Shown: one piece after another, positions 22,201-32,160 of the stretch
Layout of the letters: every line of letters begins with the position of its first letter
How positions within the stretch are numbered: position 1 is the first letter of the stretch
Source of the DNA: Isochrysis galbana
Taxonomy: Eukaryota > Haptophyta > Isochrysidales > Isochrysidaceae
NCBI GenBank assembly: GCA_018136815.1
Contig: CM030937.1
Span: 442,553 to 506,552, forward strand
Direction of reading: 5' to 3'
Length of the DNA: 64,000 nucleotides
Program-made: the position numbers and the translations under genes
The notes under the pieces: generated by a model
The model's input: only the letters and a program-made list of their open reading frames with translations
What the model was told of the DNA's origin: nothing
The model's database searches: none

Positions 22201-22396
22201 ACTGAACGCTTTTCGACATTTGGACTGGTGGCGATGGGACGCTTTTTTTTCGACTTTCGACCTTTGGGGTCCGGTGACGATTGAATGCTTTTCGACCTTT
22301 GACCTTTGGGGTCCGGTGACGATTGAATGCTTTTCGACCTTTGGTGGTGGTGGTGGTGGCCGATTGAACGCTTTTGGGTGTCGCGTAAATGAACGC
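22201..22396. repeat. Array of GATTGAACGCTTTTC repeats (array 2)
   Basis: Contains (A/G)CTGAACGCTTTTC, two copies of a 42-bp unit (CCTTTGGGGTCCGGTGACGA... at 22261 and 22303) each with GATTGAATGCTTTTCGACC, and CGATTGAACGCTTTTGGG. The 15-base core is that of array 1 at 18716-18872. Bases 22397-22798 hold nothing further that I can support. Confidence 0.75.
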
Positions 22397-22798
22397 TTTC
22401 TCCTCGTGACGCACTCACAAACTATAAATAATAAATAAGTGCATATCATATGAGATTTCCACTGCGGTCCCCGCTCCTACTGATCGAGCCCTATGCTAGG
22501 TGCCTAGATATGTTGCTACTCGTCCTCATCACCATCTCATCCACCGGCTACTAGAGAGGATAATAGTTGTACAAGGCTCCCAACATCAATCGTTGATCTT
22601 GCACACCGACAAGCAAGAGTAACCCGTCGATAAATGAAGGCTTTCCCCCCATACGAAAGCTTCACCCGGTCTCGTTGCCATTGCTGCTGTCGATGGAGAG
22701 AAAGCACGCGGCGCTGTCCATCTCCCACACGCACCCACTCTTCGTGATAGGCATATTCCTTGAATTGTTGGTGAATGGCGAGGCGTCATTCTCACACA

Positions 22799-24283
22799 TC
22801 AGCTGACGACGCCCGCCTCCGCCGGGAAGTGGCGTAGCCGAATCTGTAGCATCTCCTCGTCGGCAGCACCGAAGGCGTTGAGTGCGCGTACCTTATCCTC
22901 AGGAGAGATGGGCTGCAAGTCGAGCACTTGTAGCTGCTGTAAGCTATGGAGGACGTCCACACGGTAGGTCCGGTGCTCACAGAGCGGGTTGGCATCAAGG
23001 CGCAAGCCGCCCAGTGCAGACAGAGCTTTTAGAGGTTCTACGTCAGCGCTAGTCTTGATGTGATTCGCTGAGAGGTCCACGTGTAGAAGCGCCTTGCACC
23101 CATCTAGCCCGTTTGCGGATACCATCATGTTGCCCGAGGCCGAGAGACCGAGAAGCGCCTCCATCGGCTGTGTGAAGTGAAGCTCGATCAAGCGGTTCCC
23201 GCACACTGAAAGCTCGCGGAGTGTGGGTGGAAGGGGGAGCGGGATACGACCTGAAAAGCGATTGCAAGATAGGTCCAGCTCGTTCAGGAAGTGCAGGCCG
23301 AGGAGGCTGTCTCCTAATCTTTCGACGTCGAGCTCATTGGATGCGAGCTTAAGCTGGCGGAGGGACGTCAAGCGAGAAACCCCCTCCAGTCCGGAGATGG
23401 CGTTGCATGAGGCATCGATCTTGACCAGCGTACTTGCAAGCCCAGCAAATATGCTCGGCCCTGTCAGCCGATTATGGGAGACATCGAGCTGGCAGAGGTG
23501 AATGAGCGTGGCGAGTGGTGCCAAGGACTCCAAACGGTTGTGCGGCAAGAGCACATTGCGGAGCTGCGGCAGCTTTCTCAGAGTGGAGAAGTTGGATATC
23601 GCACCATGTGCAACATCAAGCGTGATAAAAGCCATCCCTACGCCGTCATTCGTCGGTGCCAGCTCGGAAAGCCCTCGCTTCATCATGGGCTCTGATAGTG
23701 CAAGCGGGACTGCGTCGGCGATGGCTTCGCGCAGATTCTGGTAGGCTGTGTTGAGGTCATCATTCACAATGACGACGTCAAAGAATCCGGGCTCATCCTT
23801 CTTAAGCATTTCATTGCGCGCACCGGCTAACCGCTTCAGTATTTTGTCCTCTGTCTCTGTGGCGCGGCCGCGCAGCCGAGCCTCGAGAGCTTCAAATGAG
23901 GGCGGTGCAATGAAGATGTACTTGGCGAGCAGCCCCGACCGTTTAACTTGCTCGGCGCCCTGCACATCGATGTCGAGGATGCAGACGGCGCCTGTGGCGG
24001 TAACCGCGTCGACTGATGACCTGGGAGTCCCGTAAAGCGTCCCGTGCACCCGCGCGTACTCTACGAAGGCACCCTGCTCGATCTGCGCCTCAGCCTCCTC
24101 CAGAGAGAGGAAGTGGTAGTGTGTGCCGTCGAGCTCTCCGGGCCTTGGGCCTCGTGTGGTGACTGAGACGGAGAAGCCAAAGTCTTGCGGCTGGTCTGCC
24201 AGCAACCGCGAGATGAGCGTCCCCTTCCCGACGCCGGAGGGGCCGCAGATGACGACTGCCTGCGGCCGCGGCGCGGTGGCCAT
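22799..24283 (-). CDS. Guanylate kinase fused to C-terminal leucine-rich repeats
   Basis: 494 aa. Residues ~8-190 are a full guanylate kinase: P-loop GPSGVGKGTL, the GMP-binding SVSVTTRGPRPGELDGTHYHFLS block, FVEYARVHGTLYGTP, and ILDIDVQGAEQVK. This domain phosphorylates GMP to GDP, and its residues appear intact. Residues ~225-460 are about nine leucine-rich repeats (LRNVLLPHNRLESL, LCQLDVSHNRLTG, LRQLKLASNELDVE, LNELDLSCNRFSG) ending with an LRR-cap-like DANPLCEHRTYRVDVLHSL. The LRRs resemble those of ciliary LRR proteins. In animal LRGUK the same two domains occur in the opposite order. The role of the LRRs is unknown; localisation of the kinase to a flagellum or scaffold is an inference. 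Clear ATG, single exon. Confidence 0.9.
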   Translation of the reverse strand: MATAPRPQAVVICGPSGVGKGTLISRLLADQPQDFGFSVSVTTRGPRPGELDGTHYHFLSLEEAEAQIEQGAFVEYARVHGTLYGTPRSSVDAVTATGAVCILDIDVQGAEQVKRSGLLAKYIFIAPPSFEALEARLRGRATETEDKILKRLAGARNEMLKKDEPGFFDVVIVNDDLNTAYQNLREAIADAVPLALSEPMMKRGLSELAPTNDGVGMAFITLDVAHGAISNFSTLRKLPQLRNVLLPHNRLESLAPLATLIHLCQLDVSHNRLTGPSIFAGLASTLVKIDASCNAISGLEGVSRLTSLRQLKLASNELDVERLGDSLLGLHFLNELDLSCNRFSGRIPLPLPPTLRELSVCGNRLIELHFTQPMEALLGLSASGNMMVSANGLDGCKALLHVDLSANHIKTSADVEPLKALSALGGLRLDANPLCEHRTYRVDVLHSLQQLQVLDLQPISPEDKVRALNAFGAADEEMLQIRLRHFPAEAGVVS

Positions 24284-24620
24284 CGTCTCCTCCCCCCTCT
24301 TTCCCCGCCGAGAAGCAGGGGCGGTTTCGCCGCGAGGAATACCGGTAGGGGGCCGACATTTTGGGAATTTTTATTTTTAGATATATTGGGCAGTGTCAGT
24401 GGAAGGGGGAAAACGCAAATCTTGAAGCAAACAATAAAGGATACCTTCAGAATTCACAATTCGAAGTTTGAGGAAAAGCTCAAGAAACACGTTTTTCTCA
24501 AGATTTCAAATCCTGAAAAGTGAAAGCTGAAGGGAGTGGAGAAGTGGGGTCCCGGAGCCTCGAGCCTCGCGCCTCGCGCCCTCGCGAGGAGAGGGCGGGG
24601 CGGGGGCACGCTCGGCCGCC

Positions 24621-25343
24621 ATGGCGACACCGCCGGAGAAGACCTCAGGCCGCAAGGTGGCGTACAGCCTGTCGAGTGGGAGCATGCCGTCGCAAAGGTC
24701 GGCCCGTATCAACCGATCCGTCGACGAGCATGAGCCCGGGGGGGGAGATGGCCCGTCTCAGCGCAGCGGCGCGACATCAGCGACACAAGCAGCACGCCGA
24801 CTGGGTGTCGCAACACATCCGCATCCGCAAGAGCACCGTCCCTACGGCTGGAGGTGGCGCTTTCACCACTGTACCGATCAAGCGGAATGCGCTACTCGGC
24901 TTCTACGAGGGAACGAGGGAAGCCGCTGCCGCATGGACACGCTACCACACGGAGAGCGCTCCGACTACGTCTTTGAGGGCGAATCGGGTGGTCGCGACGG
25001 GTATGATCCCAATGGCCGCCTCCAACTCGAGAGCGGGCAGCTCATCGATGTCCACGGATGGAACGCCGACGATTGGAGGAACCTTGGTGAGGAAGGCATT
25101 CACTAGGTCGGTCAGAGCGCCAATTGGACTCGCTTCATCAACCACGCCCATGGACTCACCAGGAATGCCTCCATCTGCACGAATAATCACACCTACGGGC
25201 GCTCGCATGCCATCTACGCTAGGCGCCCCATCAAGGCGGGTGAAGAGATATTCATCAGCTATGGCGCATCCTACTTTGTGTCGCGCGAGGTCGAGCCGCA
25301 AAGCCCTCAAGTTGAGAGGGAGAAATCTGGTTGTGGAGCATGA
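24621..25343 (+). pseudogene. SET-domain protein, frame-broken
   Basis: Starts at a good ATG (GCCGCCATGGCG) and contains recognisable SET-domain pieces in two frames. ADWVSQHIRIRKST...GGGAFTTVPIKRNALLGFYEG lies at ~24795-24905. ERSDYVFEGESG...GQLIDVHGWNADDW follows at ~24955-25075 in another frame. NWTRFINHA...NAS...RRPIKAGEEIFISYG is at ~25122-25260. The last two share a frame but are separated by one TAG (25104-25106). The first change of frame could be a 64-nt GT-AG intron (near 24697-24760) or an indel in the G8 run at 24738-24745. The second, near 24925-24950, has no GT-AG solution. SET domains methylate lysines, often on histones. Two breaks plus a stop favour a pseudogene, though assembly errors are possible. 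Confidence 0.7.
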
Positions 25344-25476
25344 TAGGTCCCCCCCCTCGGTGCGCCTTCCTCTCACTTCGGGCGTCTACCAAGACACACC
25401 ACAATACAAAACAAAGGGATTCCTTTACTTCTACATTCAAAGTCTGACGCAGCCACCCCATTCCTCGCTGCCATCT

Positions 25477-25860
25477 CTAGCTCACTCCTCGTCCCTCGGG
25501 CATCCCACCTCGCGTAGCCACTCCAGTATGTTGTATGTGCGCGTTCCCACCCCTGAGGGCGGCCGCGTACACGCTCTCATCCCACGGACAAAAACGCTCG
25601 CGCAGCCACATGGCCATCGCGAGGTGCCCGTTGAGCACGACCTCACTCAGCAGCGAGACGGACATAGGCACACGAGGGATGGGCACTCCGGCCGACTGGT
25701 ACCACGCAAACACCTCCACCTTTCCACGAATAAATAATGACCGCGCCGGTGAGGCTGACGACCTCGAGCAGCCCCTCCTCCCCGTTGCCGCGGCCCTCGC
25801 CGCGCTGGACGAAGTACTGATGGAGACACCGCTGTCGCCGAGGCGACCGCGCCAAGACGA
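25477..25860 (-). pseudogene. Ankyrin-like repeat gene fragment
   Basis: A minus-strand frame reads ...VVLNGHLAMAMWLRERFCPWDESVYAAALRGGNAH, then a different frame continues ILEWLREVGCPRDEE-stop. The GHL..(M/L)WLRE..CPWDE..(Y/C)AAA..G pattern is the ankyrin-like repeat found in large families in algae, oomycetes and giant DNA viruses. A 7-nt near-duplication (ACATACA ACATACT) sits exactly at the frame change. The upstream part is not recognisably ankyrin. Probably a truncated, frameshifted copy. Confidence 0.5.
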
Positions 25861-26198
25861 CCCAGTATTGCTACATACTGGTCTTCCCGACATTGACATT
25901 AAATGTTTCGCGATGTTTTGCGTATGTTTCGCGTTCGCACCATTTACCCCCCGATGTTTCGCGAAAGTTTTTTCCCGCCGAAACCCCCCCAAAATTCGTA
26001 AAAAGTTTCGCTTTCGCGAAACCCTTACCAGGCCCTACCGGCCAAGCCGGAAAAAATACGTCAATGTGAGGGAGAGTTGGGTCAATGTTGTGGTTTCCCT
26101 CCCCTCCGCAGTCCCCCCCCCCCCCCCTCCCCACGGAACATCCTGGAACCGGAGAATGTTTTTAGACGAAACTTCCCTACGTAGGCCGAGGAGAGAAG

Positions 26199-26533
<335 letters not shown>

Positions 26534-26715
26534 CTCGCAGAGCGACTGCAGAACGAGAAGTCGAAGTCATGCCGGTTTATTTCCTTAAACGAGCCAAGCC
26601 AATAACCAATAATAGTAACAGCAACAGAAAAAACAAAATTCGAATCGCATATTTCGAGACCAAAATCTGCAAACCTGGCTGGACTTGAGATGACCATGGG
26701 GAATCCGAATCTGTG

Positions 26716-26826
26716 TGTCTCGTGCGTCTCAGTGGCAACACGGGGAACTGTTCAATTGTAATTGTGAGCGCGCACCTTACGCGAATATTCATGCCTACAG
26801 CCTTCACCAGATGGGCAGGAATACAA
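26716..26826. repeat. Dispersed ~110-bp repeat, second copy
   Basis: High-identity partner of 4395-4507 (GGGGAACTGTTCAATTG ... GCGCGCACCTTACGCGAATATTC ... GGAATACAACAG). From 26827 to 27427 I see no gene. Confidence 0.65.
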
Positions 26827-27427
26827 CAGCCTAGGTAGGGCTAGGGCTGGCGCCACCACCGACACGTTCTTCATCTTCATCTGCAGATGTCAGATTGGCT
26901 AAGATTGGCTCGCGCGTGAGGGACTAATGTCATAAAATTGGAGCGCAGCTGGCGGGGGGTGATGGGCGATGGACAGGCATTTTTAATAAATTCAATCTCA
27001 ATCCCCGCTTTTTGATTTTGAGGATTCTCGCCCCAAATGACAAATTGAGGTTCTATACTCATTTGCTCGGGTTCCTTAGTCATCCAATGGCATCTCCAAG
27101 AACCTTGCGCACGCGACATTGCGCTTACAGCAAGCGATGCAAATGAGCACTCACAAAGAGGAAGCAAAGTCAAATAGAAGAGAAGCAGCAAACTAAACAG
27201 GAAACCTGAAGCAAAAGGCAAGACACAAAGAAAGGAGAGGTGCGGCCATGCTTGTCGTGGAAATCCGCAAACCTACACGTGCATGAACGCGGACACGACT
27301 GCAAGCGCGCACACAAAGTCACTCAAAAGGCAGATAGCGAGATGATGAGCCTCACATCGACGAGGAGACGCCTACACAATCGTGCAGCTCCGTAGTCCCG
27401 CTCATTCGGCAACAAGAGATCTTATCC

Positions 27428-28396
27428 TCACAGAGAGGACAACAAAGGATCGGAATTCGAGTTCGAGTTCGCTCCACCCACACCAAAAGCCGGTCGCAGG
27501 CTATTGGTTGGCGTAACATTCGCATTATCATCAAACGAAGGAGCGAGGCGTTGAGCACGTGCACGCCGGCGTCGCGCCCGCTGGTCGAACGAGAGCGATG
27601 TGAAGAAGACTGCAGTCTGCATAAGTATTGAGACTAACAGGGGCAACCATACCTACAGGACAAGGTGAGGTGCACGAGTCAAGTTAGGGAGGTGCGTGTT
27701 GTCCTTGCATTGCATGGAGAAATTCTCTTCATCGGTACATACCGGCCACGTATCATCCTGGAAAAAAATTTGGTTCGTCGCCACCAACGAGCCGCCGATT
27801 ATCATCGTGCCGTACGTGAAATATGACAACGAACCGGAACCCGCCTGGACGCACGTGGAGTACAGTTGTGGGGCAAATTGAATAACCGCGCATGTCGCCC
27901 CAAACCACCCAAAAAACTCCGAAAGGCCGAGCGATAGCTTCGAGCACGGCTTCGTGGTCGTCACAGCCACACTAACACCTATCATCCCTGCGACAAGGAC
28001 GAGCAACACTGCGAAAGCAGCCCGGTGGACCCTGCGATGTGCATCCGGATGAAGGTAGGCCAAGACGCAGCCCATCGTGAAGAGCCACGAGACGACGGCT
28101 GCACACTGCTGGAAGAGGTCCAGTCCGCCAGCGCATGCGACTCCCTTGCTAGCGCACATCTTCAATGTGCGCCATTTGACTGCCACGGTTGATGCGATGT
28201 TGGCACTACCGAAGAGAACGGTGAGGTGGAGCGTTGGAAGCGAGATCCCATCGCTCGATTTATTGCGCACGACCTTGACCGCTTGCGGGATGGGGATGAG
28301 AAGTGTGGCGAGGACGAGGAGTGTGCCCAGCACGACTGCCTCGAGTTTTGGCTGCCAGACGGGATCGCACGTGTTTGAGAAGGCAGAGGGAGCCAT
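27428..28396 (-). CDS. PQ-loop repeat membrane protein (one intron)
   Basis: Two exons, 28396-27743 and 27652-27428, joined over a 90-nt intron with good sites (TGGCCG/GTATGT ... CCTGTAG/GTATGG). The product is 292 aa. Without splicing the frame ends early at 27653; splicing restores a final membrane helix (LPLLVSILMQTAVFF) and a basic cytosolic tail. About seven helices are present, with two PQ-loop motifs: PIPQAVKVVRNKSSDGIS near residue 36 and QFAPQLYSTCVQAGSGSLS near residue 170. PQ-loop proteins include lysosomal cystine and cationic amino-acid exporters, the mannose-P-dolichol utilisation factor and SWEET-like sugar carriers. The substrate here is not clear. A CT-rich tract lies directly upstream of the ATG on the sense strand. 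Confidence 0.85.
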
Positions 28397-28402
28397 TGTG
28401 AG

Positions 28403-28580
28403 AGGGGGGGGGCGGGGGGGGGGGGGGGGACGCAGGGACGGAGGGAGGGAGGGAGGGAGAGAGAGGGAGAGGGAGAGAGGGAGGGAGGGAGGGAGAGACC
28501 GAGGGAGAGAGAGAGAGAGGGAGGGAAGCGAGACGGAGAAAGAGTTAGAAAGAGAGAGAAAGAGAGAGAATGAAAGGGAG
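28403..28580. repeat. G-run and GA/GGGA tract upstream of PQ-loop gene
   Basis: A G-rich run at ~28404-28430, then GAGG/GGGAGA repeats to ~28575. It begins within ten bases of the PQ-loop start codon (read as C/CT-rich on that gene's strand) and lies between it and the divergent coiled-coil gene, so it may serve as a shared promoter region. Confidence 0.8.
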
Positions 28581-29018
28581 CCCTCTCACTTCCCCCCCTC
28601 AGCCCCCCACTCCTTTCCCGCAGCGGACGGCCGTAGGGCGCTCGAGCCGTCCTGCAGTGGCGTTCTACTGTTTACGAATAGGCCTGGCCCCCTCCCTTCA
28701 TCAGGATTCTAGCGGCGTGCTGTGTCTACTAGAATACTCGTCGTGAGTGGGACCGCCCGCCCGCCGTAGAGGTAGAGTACTCCACTCCACTCTACTAAGA
28801 GTAAAGTAGAGATGAAGTAACCTATTCATAGAGCTGCACCATATACAGAGAGAGAGAGACCTCTCCCCTCTGTGAGTGGTGGAGGAGAGGGCGAACGAGT
28901 TCGTTTCAGCGACGGAGTCGTCAGCCCTCGCGCGTCGCACACGACTCTCTCTACCCGGCTGCAAGCGGGACAGGGCTCGGCCCAGCGGGCAGGGAGGACG
29001 CGCAGCCGAGTAGTGGCC

Positions 29019-29972
29019 ATGTGGAAGAGTGGCGCTACCGCCACGATCAATCACAAGCTCGAACTCGAGAGCTCCCCGACCAGCTTTGACCAGAAGATGC
29101 TCAAGTTGATCAGCGGCCCCCAACGCACCCTCCCTTCGCCTGAGAAGCTCGCAAGGCCAGAGCTGCCCACAGTTAGCTGCGAGGCCAATCGGTACAAGGA
29201 GCGTCTGCACAAGGAGCGCGCCGTTGCGCCGCCTAATCTCGAAGGCGGCGACTATATGTTGTTCCCGTTTGTACGTGAGCGTGAGCATGAGGCAGATGTG
29301 CGCGAGCGCGTGGGACTCAACCCAGAGCAGTGGTATGGGAGGACCCGGAAGCCCTACGACACACCGGATACAGTGGGCTCTCTCTTTCTAGACAGCGAGG
29401 TGTGTAGCCGCCAAAGGCCCGGATCGCTGCCGAGTCTGTCATGTTGTGTCGAAATTTCCGCTCAAGTGTGCCCGTGTCACTTCACACCAGTTCACCTCTC
29501 CACACAGATGAAGCGCATCAACGACAAGCGGCGAGAAGACCTTCGCAACTTGAAGCGCCAGTTGAAGGAAGAGCGATCGAAGAGGAAGCAGCTGCAGCGG
29601 TCTGCTTCCGAGGTGGTCTTGGCTGCAAGAGGAGATATTACGCCACAAACGAGCAAGGTGCAATCTGGTATGATGCGCTCATTCTCAACCACTGAAATCA
29701 GCCGGCAACGCACCCGGTTGATCGATGCGCTCTCAGCGAAGGCTCAACGAGAACGGGAGAAAGCGGGGAACTCTTCACCGTCAAAGATTGTGCCCCTGCC
29801 CATCAAGATGGGCGGAACTGGTCTCGGCGAGTACTCGCCTGATGCAAGGCCAACGGCAATCCATCAGCTTCATCCGGCGGCACAAGCACGGAAAGAGGTC
29901 AAGCAGTTGCAAAGGGCGCAGTCGAGGCATGCGTACGGTTTCGGTGTAGACGCAAGTTTCTTCCAGCAGTAG
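29019..29972 (+). CDS. Basic coiled-coil protein, unknown function (one intron)
   Basis: The frame is open from 28872 but the first ATG is at 29019 (GTGGCCATGTGG). An intron at 29400-29507 (GAG/GTGTGT ... CCACACAG/ATG, 108 nt) is a multiple of three and so does not close the frame. Removing it joins SLFLDSE to MKRINDKRREDLRNLKRQLKEERSKRKQLQ, a continuous charged helix, giving about 281 aa. The rest is basic and rich in Ser, Gln and Arg, with RSFSTTEISRQRTR and a C-terminal RAQSRHAYGFGVDASFF. No family recognised. The composition resembles axonemal or microtubule-associated proteins, which is only a guess. Confidence 0.65.
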   Translation: MWKSGATATINHKLELESSPTSFDQKMLKLISGPQRTLPSPEKLARPELPTVSCEANRYKERLHKERAVAPPNLEGGDYMLFPFVREREHEADVRERVGLNPEQWYGRTRKPYDTPDTVGSLFLDSEVCSRQRPGSLPSLSCCVEISAQVCPCHFTPVHLSTQMKRINDKRREDLRNLKRQLKEERSKRKQLQRSASEVVLAARGDITPQTSKVQSGMMRSFSTTEISRQRTRLIDALSAKAQREREKAGNSSPSKIVPLPIKMGGTGLGEYSPDARPTAIHQLHPAAQARKEVKQLQRAQSRHAYGFGVDASFFQQ

Positions 29973-30360
29973 TGCAGTGAGGGGAACAGGGGGCGGGAGG
30001 CTTGAGGGTGCATTGACATTAAGGTTGAAACGAGGCCGTTGCTTCCAAAGGTTCAAATTGGGCAAATGTGGCGAGATGTGGCTCGTCCAAGGGAAGCGAG
30101 TAGACAGTAGAGTAGACAGCGACAGCGTGATTGGGTTACGCGAACATGTTGCAAAGTCTAACGACACGCTTTCCGGTTTATGACTGCAACGTGCTTCCCA
30201 TCGTTGTTGGCGCAATCATCTCTATCCCTATCCATATGCACCTACTTACCTTATGGATTGCGCGGGGCACATAAAAAAACTTCTTAATAATCTCGCCGCG
30301 CGCTCGGCCTTGCACTTCTATCCTGTAGCCACGCCCGCTGCCCTTACCACTTCTTCCACT
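29973..30360. other. Intergenic, nothing supportable
   Basis: About 390 bases after the coiled-coil gene. Short AGTAGACAG repeats at 30099-30120; no gene. Confidence 0.4.
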
Positions 30361-30795
30361 CAACTAAGTTTAAACTTAGTTCGCCCGTGGGGGGGCACGA
30401 GCCCCCCTCTCTCTCCACTCCTCCCCTACGCGCCTGCCTGCTGCGCCATGGGGGAGGAACCACCCACTCTCCTCGCACATCTGATGGCCTACCAGGAGCA
30501 CACAGCCCTGCTGACCCATTCCTCCCCCCACAGGCCCGCCTGACTTGCCCGCCTTGGCCCGTCGTGGTCGTGGCCAGCCCATCTCTTTGACCAGCCCCTC
30601 CTCCCCCTGTGGTTCTGTGGGCTGATGCGAGGCTGCAGTTGGTGTGTGTGATGAAGTGGAAAGGCCGTGGATGCTCTCAACATGATTGGTACAAAACGAA
30701 GGGGACGTAGGGGATGGAGGGTCACGGACGGGAGAGGCACGCGCGGGCGAGAGCGAGGTCGAGGGGTCGGCCTCGGCTGACGTGAGAGGTTGCAA
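30361..30795 (+). mobile_element. Retroposon-family copy with hairpin head
   Basis: Begins with the perfect palindrome AACTAAGTTTAAACTTAGTT (~30363-30382), then a GGGGGGGCACGAGCCCCCC stem-like block, CTCTCCACTCCTCCCC and GGGGGAGGAACCACCC. The reverse complement of 52130-52336 has the same order at high identity, and 42979-43130 has a shorter version. The 3' limit is uncertain; the sequence runs into the end of the ORF1-bearing element at about 30796-30808. No intact frame. Confidence 0.65.
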
Positions 30796-31029
30796 CCTCA
30801 GGTCTGGTTATTTTTTCAAATGCCCCGCCATGAATCGGCGGCATGGTGCCGCCGCTCCAAGGCCCATAAGGGCCCTGTAGTCCATGGCGTTGCTCACTTC
30901 GCGTTGGCGTTTGCGTTGCTCCGCTTTCGCTTTGTCTTGCTCGCACGTGCATTGGCGAAAACTAATTTGATTCTTGCGCAGATACGAGATAGCCCATGGC
31001 TTATCGTATCCTTTACAGCCCCCCCCCTG

Positions 31030-32160
31030 AAAAACTATTGTTATAGTTTGACCTATGGAGCGTGCCGCGACCGCTCCCGAGCCCCAGGCGACCCTCGCCA
31101 CCGCGCCCCACCTGGGACGCCCCACGCCGCCCGAGGCGGCTCGTCAGAAAGCCCTCTCAAAGCCCATCCAGCCCATCCAAACCACACCCGCGCAAGCGCG
31201 CGGGGTGGCGAGCACTGGCACCGAACAGGTTGCCACCATGGCTCTGCGTAGCATGCAGGGGGTCTTGGAGACCCCCTCCAACAGTGGGAAACCCTCCCAC
31301 CCCAAGAGCACCTCATGTGGGAGGGCAGCTCAGCTGCCCTCCCCATGGTGGAAACCTCTACCATCAGTGCACCCAGCATGGGAGGGCACTTCACAACCAT
31401 CAATCTCCTACGGAGAGCACCCTAAGCCTCTGTTTTCCATGTTGAGTCACTTCTCGTTTTCACCCCGCTCCTTTGGGCCACAAGAACCTACAACTCAGTG
31501 CCCTGCCTTGGGCACTCCTTCAACACTTGACTCCCTCTCCCACTCTCCCTTCCCTCTACAACCAACCCAAGTAGCACGACCCCCCTCGCCCTCTGTTCAA
31601 AGCACCAAAAATTTCAACTCAAGACTCATGTTGATACACCTCTCGTTTTCACCCCACTCTTGTGGGCCACAATCACCTACAACTCAGTGCCCTGCCTTGG
31701 GCCCTCTTCCAACACTTCACTCCCTCTCCCACTCCCTCTTGGAACTACAAGCAACCCAAGAAGCACAACCCCCCTCGCCCTCTGTTTCAAGCACCAAAAA
31801 TTTCGACTTAAGACAAGAGGGAGGATATGTCTTGAGGCGGCGTCGCTGCCCATGCCTAGCGCAAGGGTATAGCGCCCCCACTCAGACATCTCCTTCCCCA
31901 CAGCTCCTCTCTGAGGAGTTGCTCCTCTCCCTCCCATTAGGCCCCCTTGCCTGCGAGACCAAAATAGGATCCTGGCGTGGGGGGCTGTTTGAGTGTGGAG
32001 GGAGGGGCGCTCCAGCTAGCGCAGGTAGAAAGCTAGTGAAGAGCTGGGTGGCATAAGGGGGAAGGGTGCTTGCGCTTGCCGCGGCAGGGAGTCCTGTCTT
32101 GAGTTAGCGCTAGTTCCGTTCCTTTGCCGCGCCGCGACCCATAAAAATTTGTTAAAATTT
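31030..32160 (+). mobile_element. Full-length 1131-bp retroposon with TSD
   Basis: Flanked by TATCCTTTACAGCC...CTG (31007-31029) and TATCCATTACAGCCCCCTG (32161-32179), duplications that differ by one base and by C-run length. Begins AAAAACTATTGTTATAGTTT, a hairpin, then GACCT and ATGGAGCG at 31055. Ends CATAAAAATTTGTTAAAATTT with no poly(A). The copy at 60219-61353 (minus) has the same length and structure. It inserted antisense into the ORF1 of the surrounding element. No RT is encoded, so mobilisation would need a partner element. Confidence 0.88.
31055..32056 (+). CDS. Retroposon ORF, 333 aa, unknown function
   Basis: An intact frame starting MERAATAPEPQATLATAP and ending GRKLVKSWVA. The same frame is intact in the minus-strand copy at 60323-61327 (334 aa), so the two preserve coding capacity. 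The N terminus is Pro/Ala/Thr-rich. The middle holds two tandem ~59-aa units (FSFSPRSFGPQEPTTQCPALG...STKNFNSR, then HLSFSPHSCGPQSPTTQCPALG...STKNFDLR). The C terminus VLRRRRCPCLAQGYSAPTQTSPSPQ is Arg/Cys-rich and is also found in the 6.4-7.8 kb copy. No known domain. It could bind RNA through the basic CPC region, or the frame may simply not have decayed yet. Confidence 0.55.
   Translation: MERAATAPEPQATLATAPHLGRPTPPEAARQKALSKPIQPIQTTPAQARGVASTGTEQVATMALRSMQGVLETPSNSGKPSHPKSTSCGRAAQLPSPWWKPLPSVHPAWEGTSQPSISYGEHPKPLFSMLSHFSFSPRSFGPQEPTTQCPALGTPSTLDSLSHSPFPLQPTQVARPPSPSVQSTKNFNSRLMLIHLSFSPHSCGPQSPTTQCPALGPLPTLHSLSHSLLELQATQEAQPPSPSVSSTKNFDLRQEGGYVLRRRRCPCLAQGYSAPTQTSPSPQLLSEELLLSLPLGPLACETKIGSWRGGLFECGGRGAPASAGRKLVKSWVA

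Noticed and set aside
18716-22396. CRISPR-like arrays
   Set aside because: Units are imperfect, spacers are not unique and uniform, and the genome is eukaryotic.
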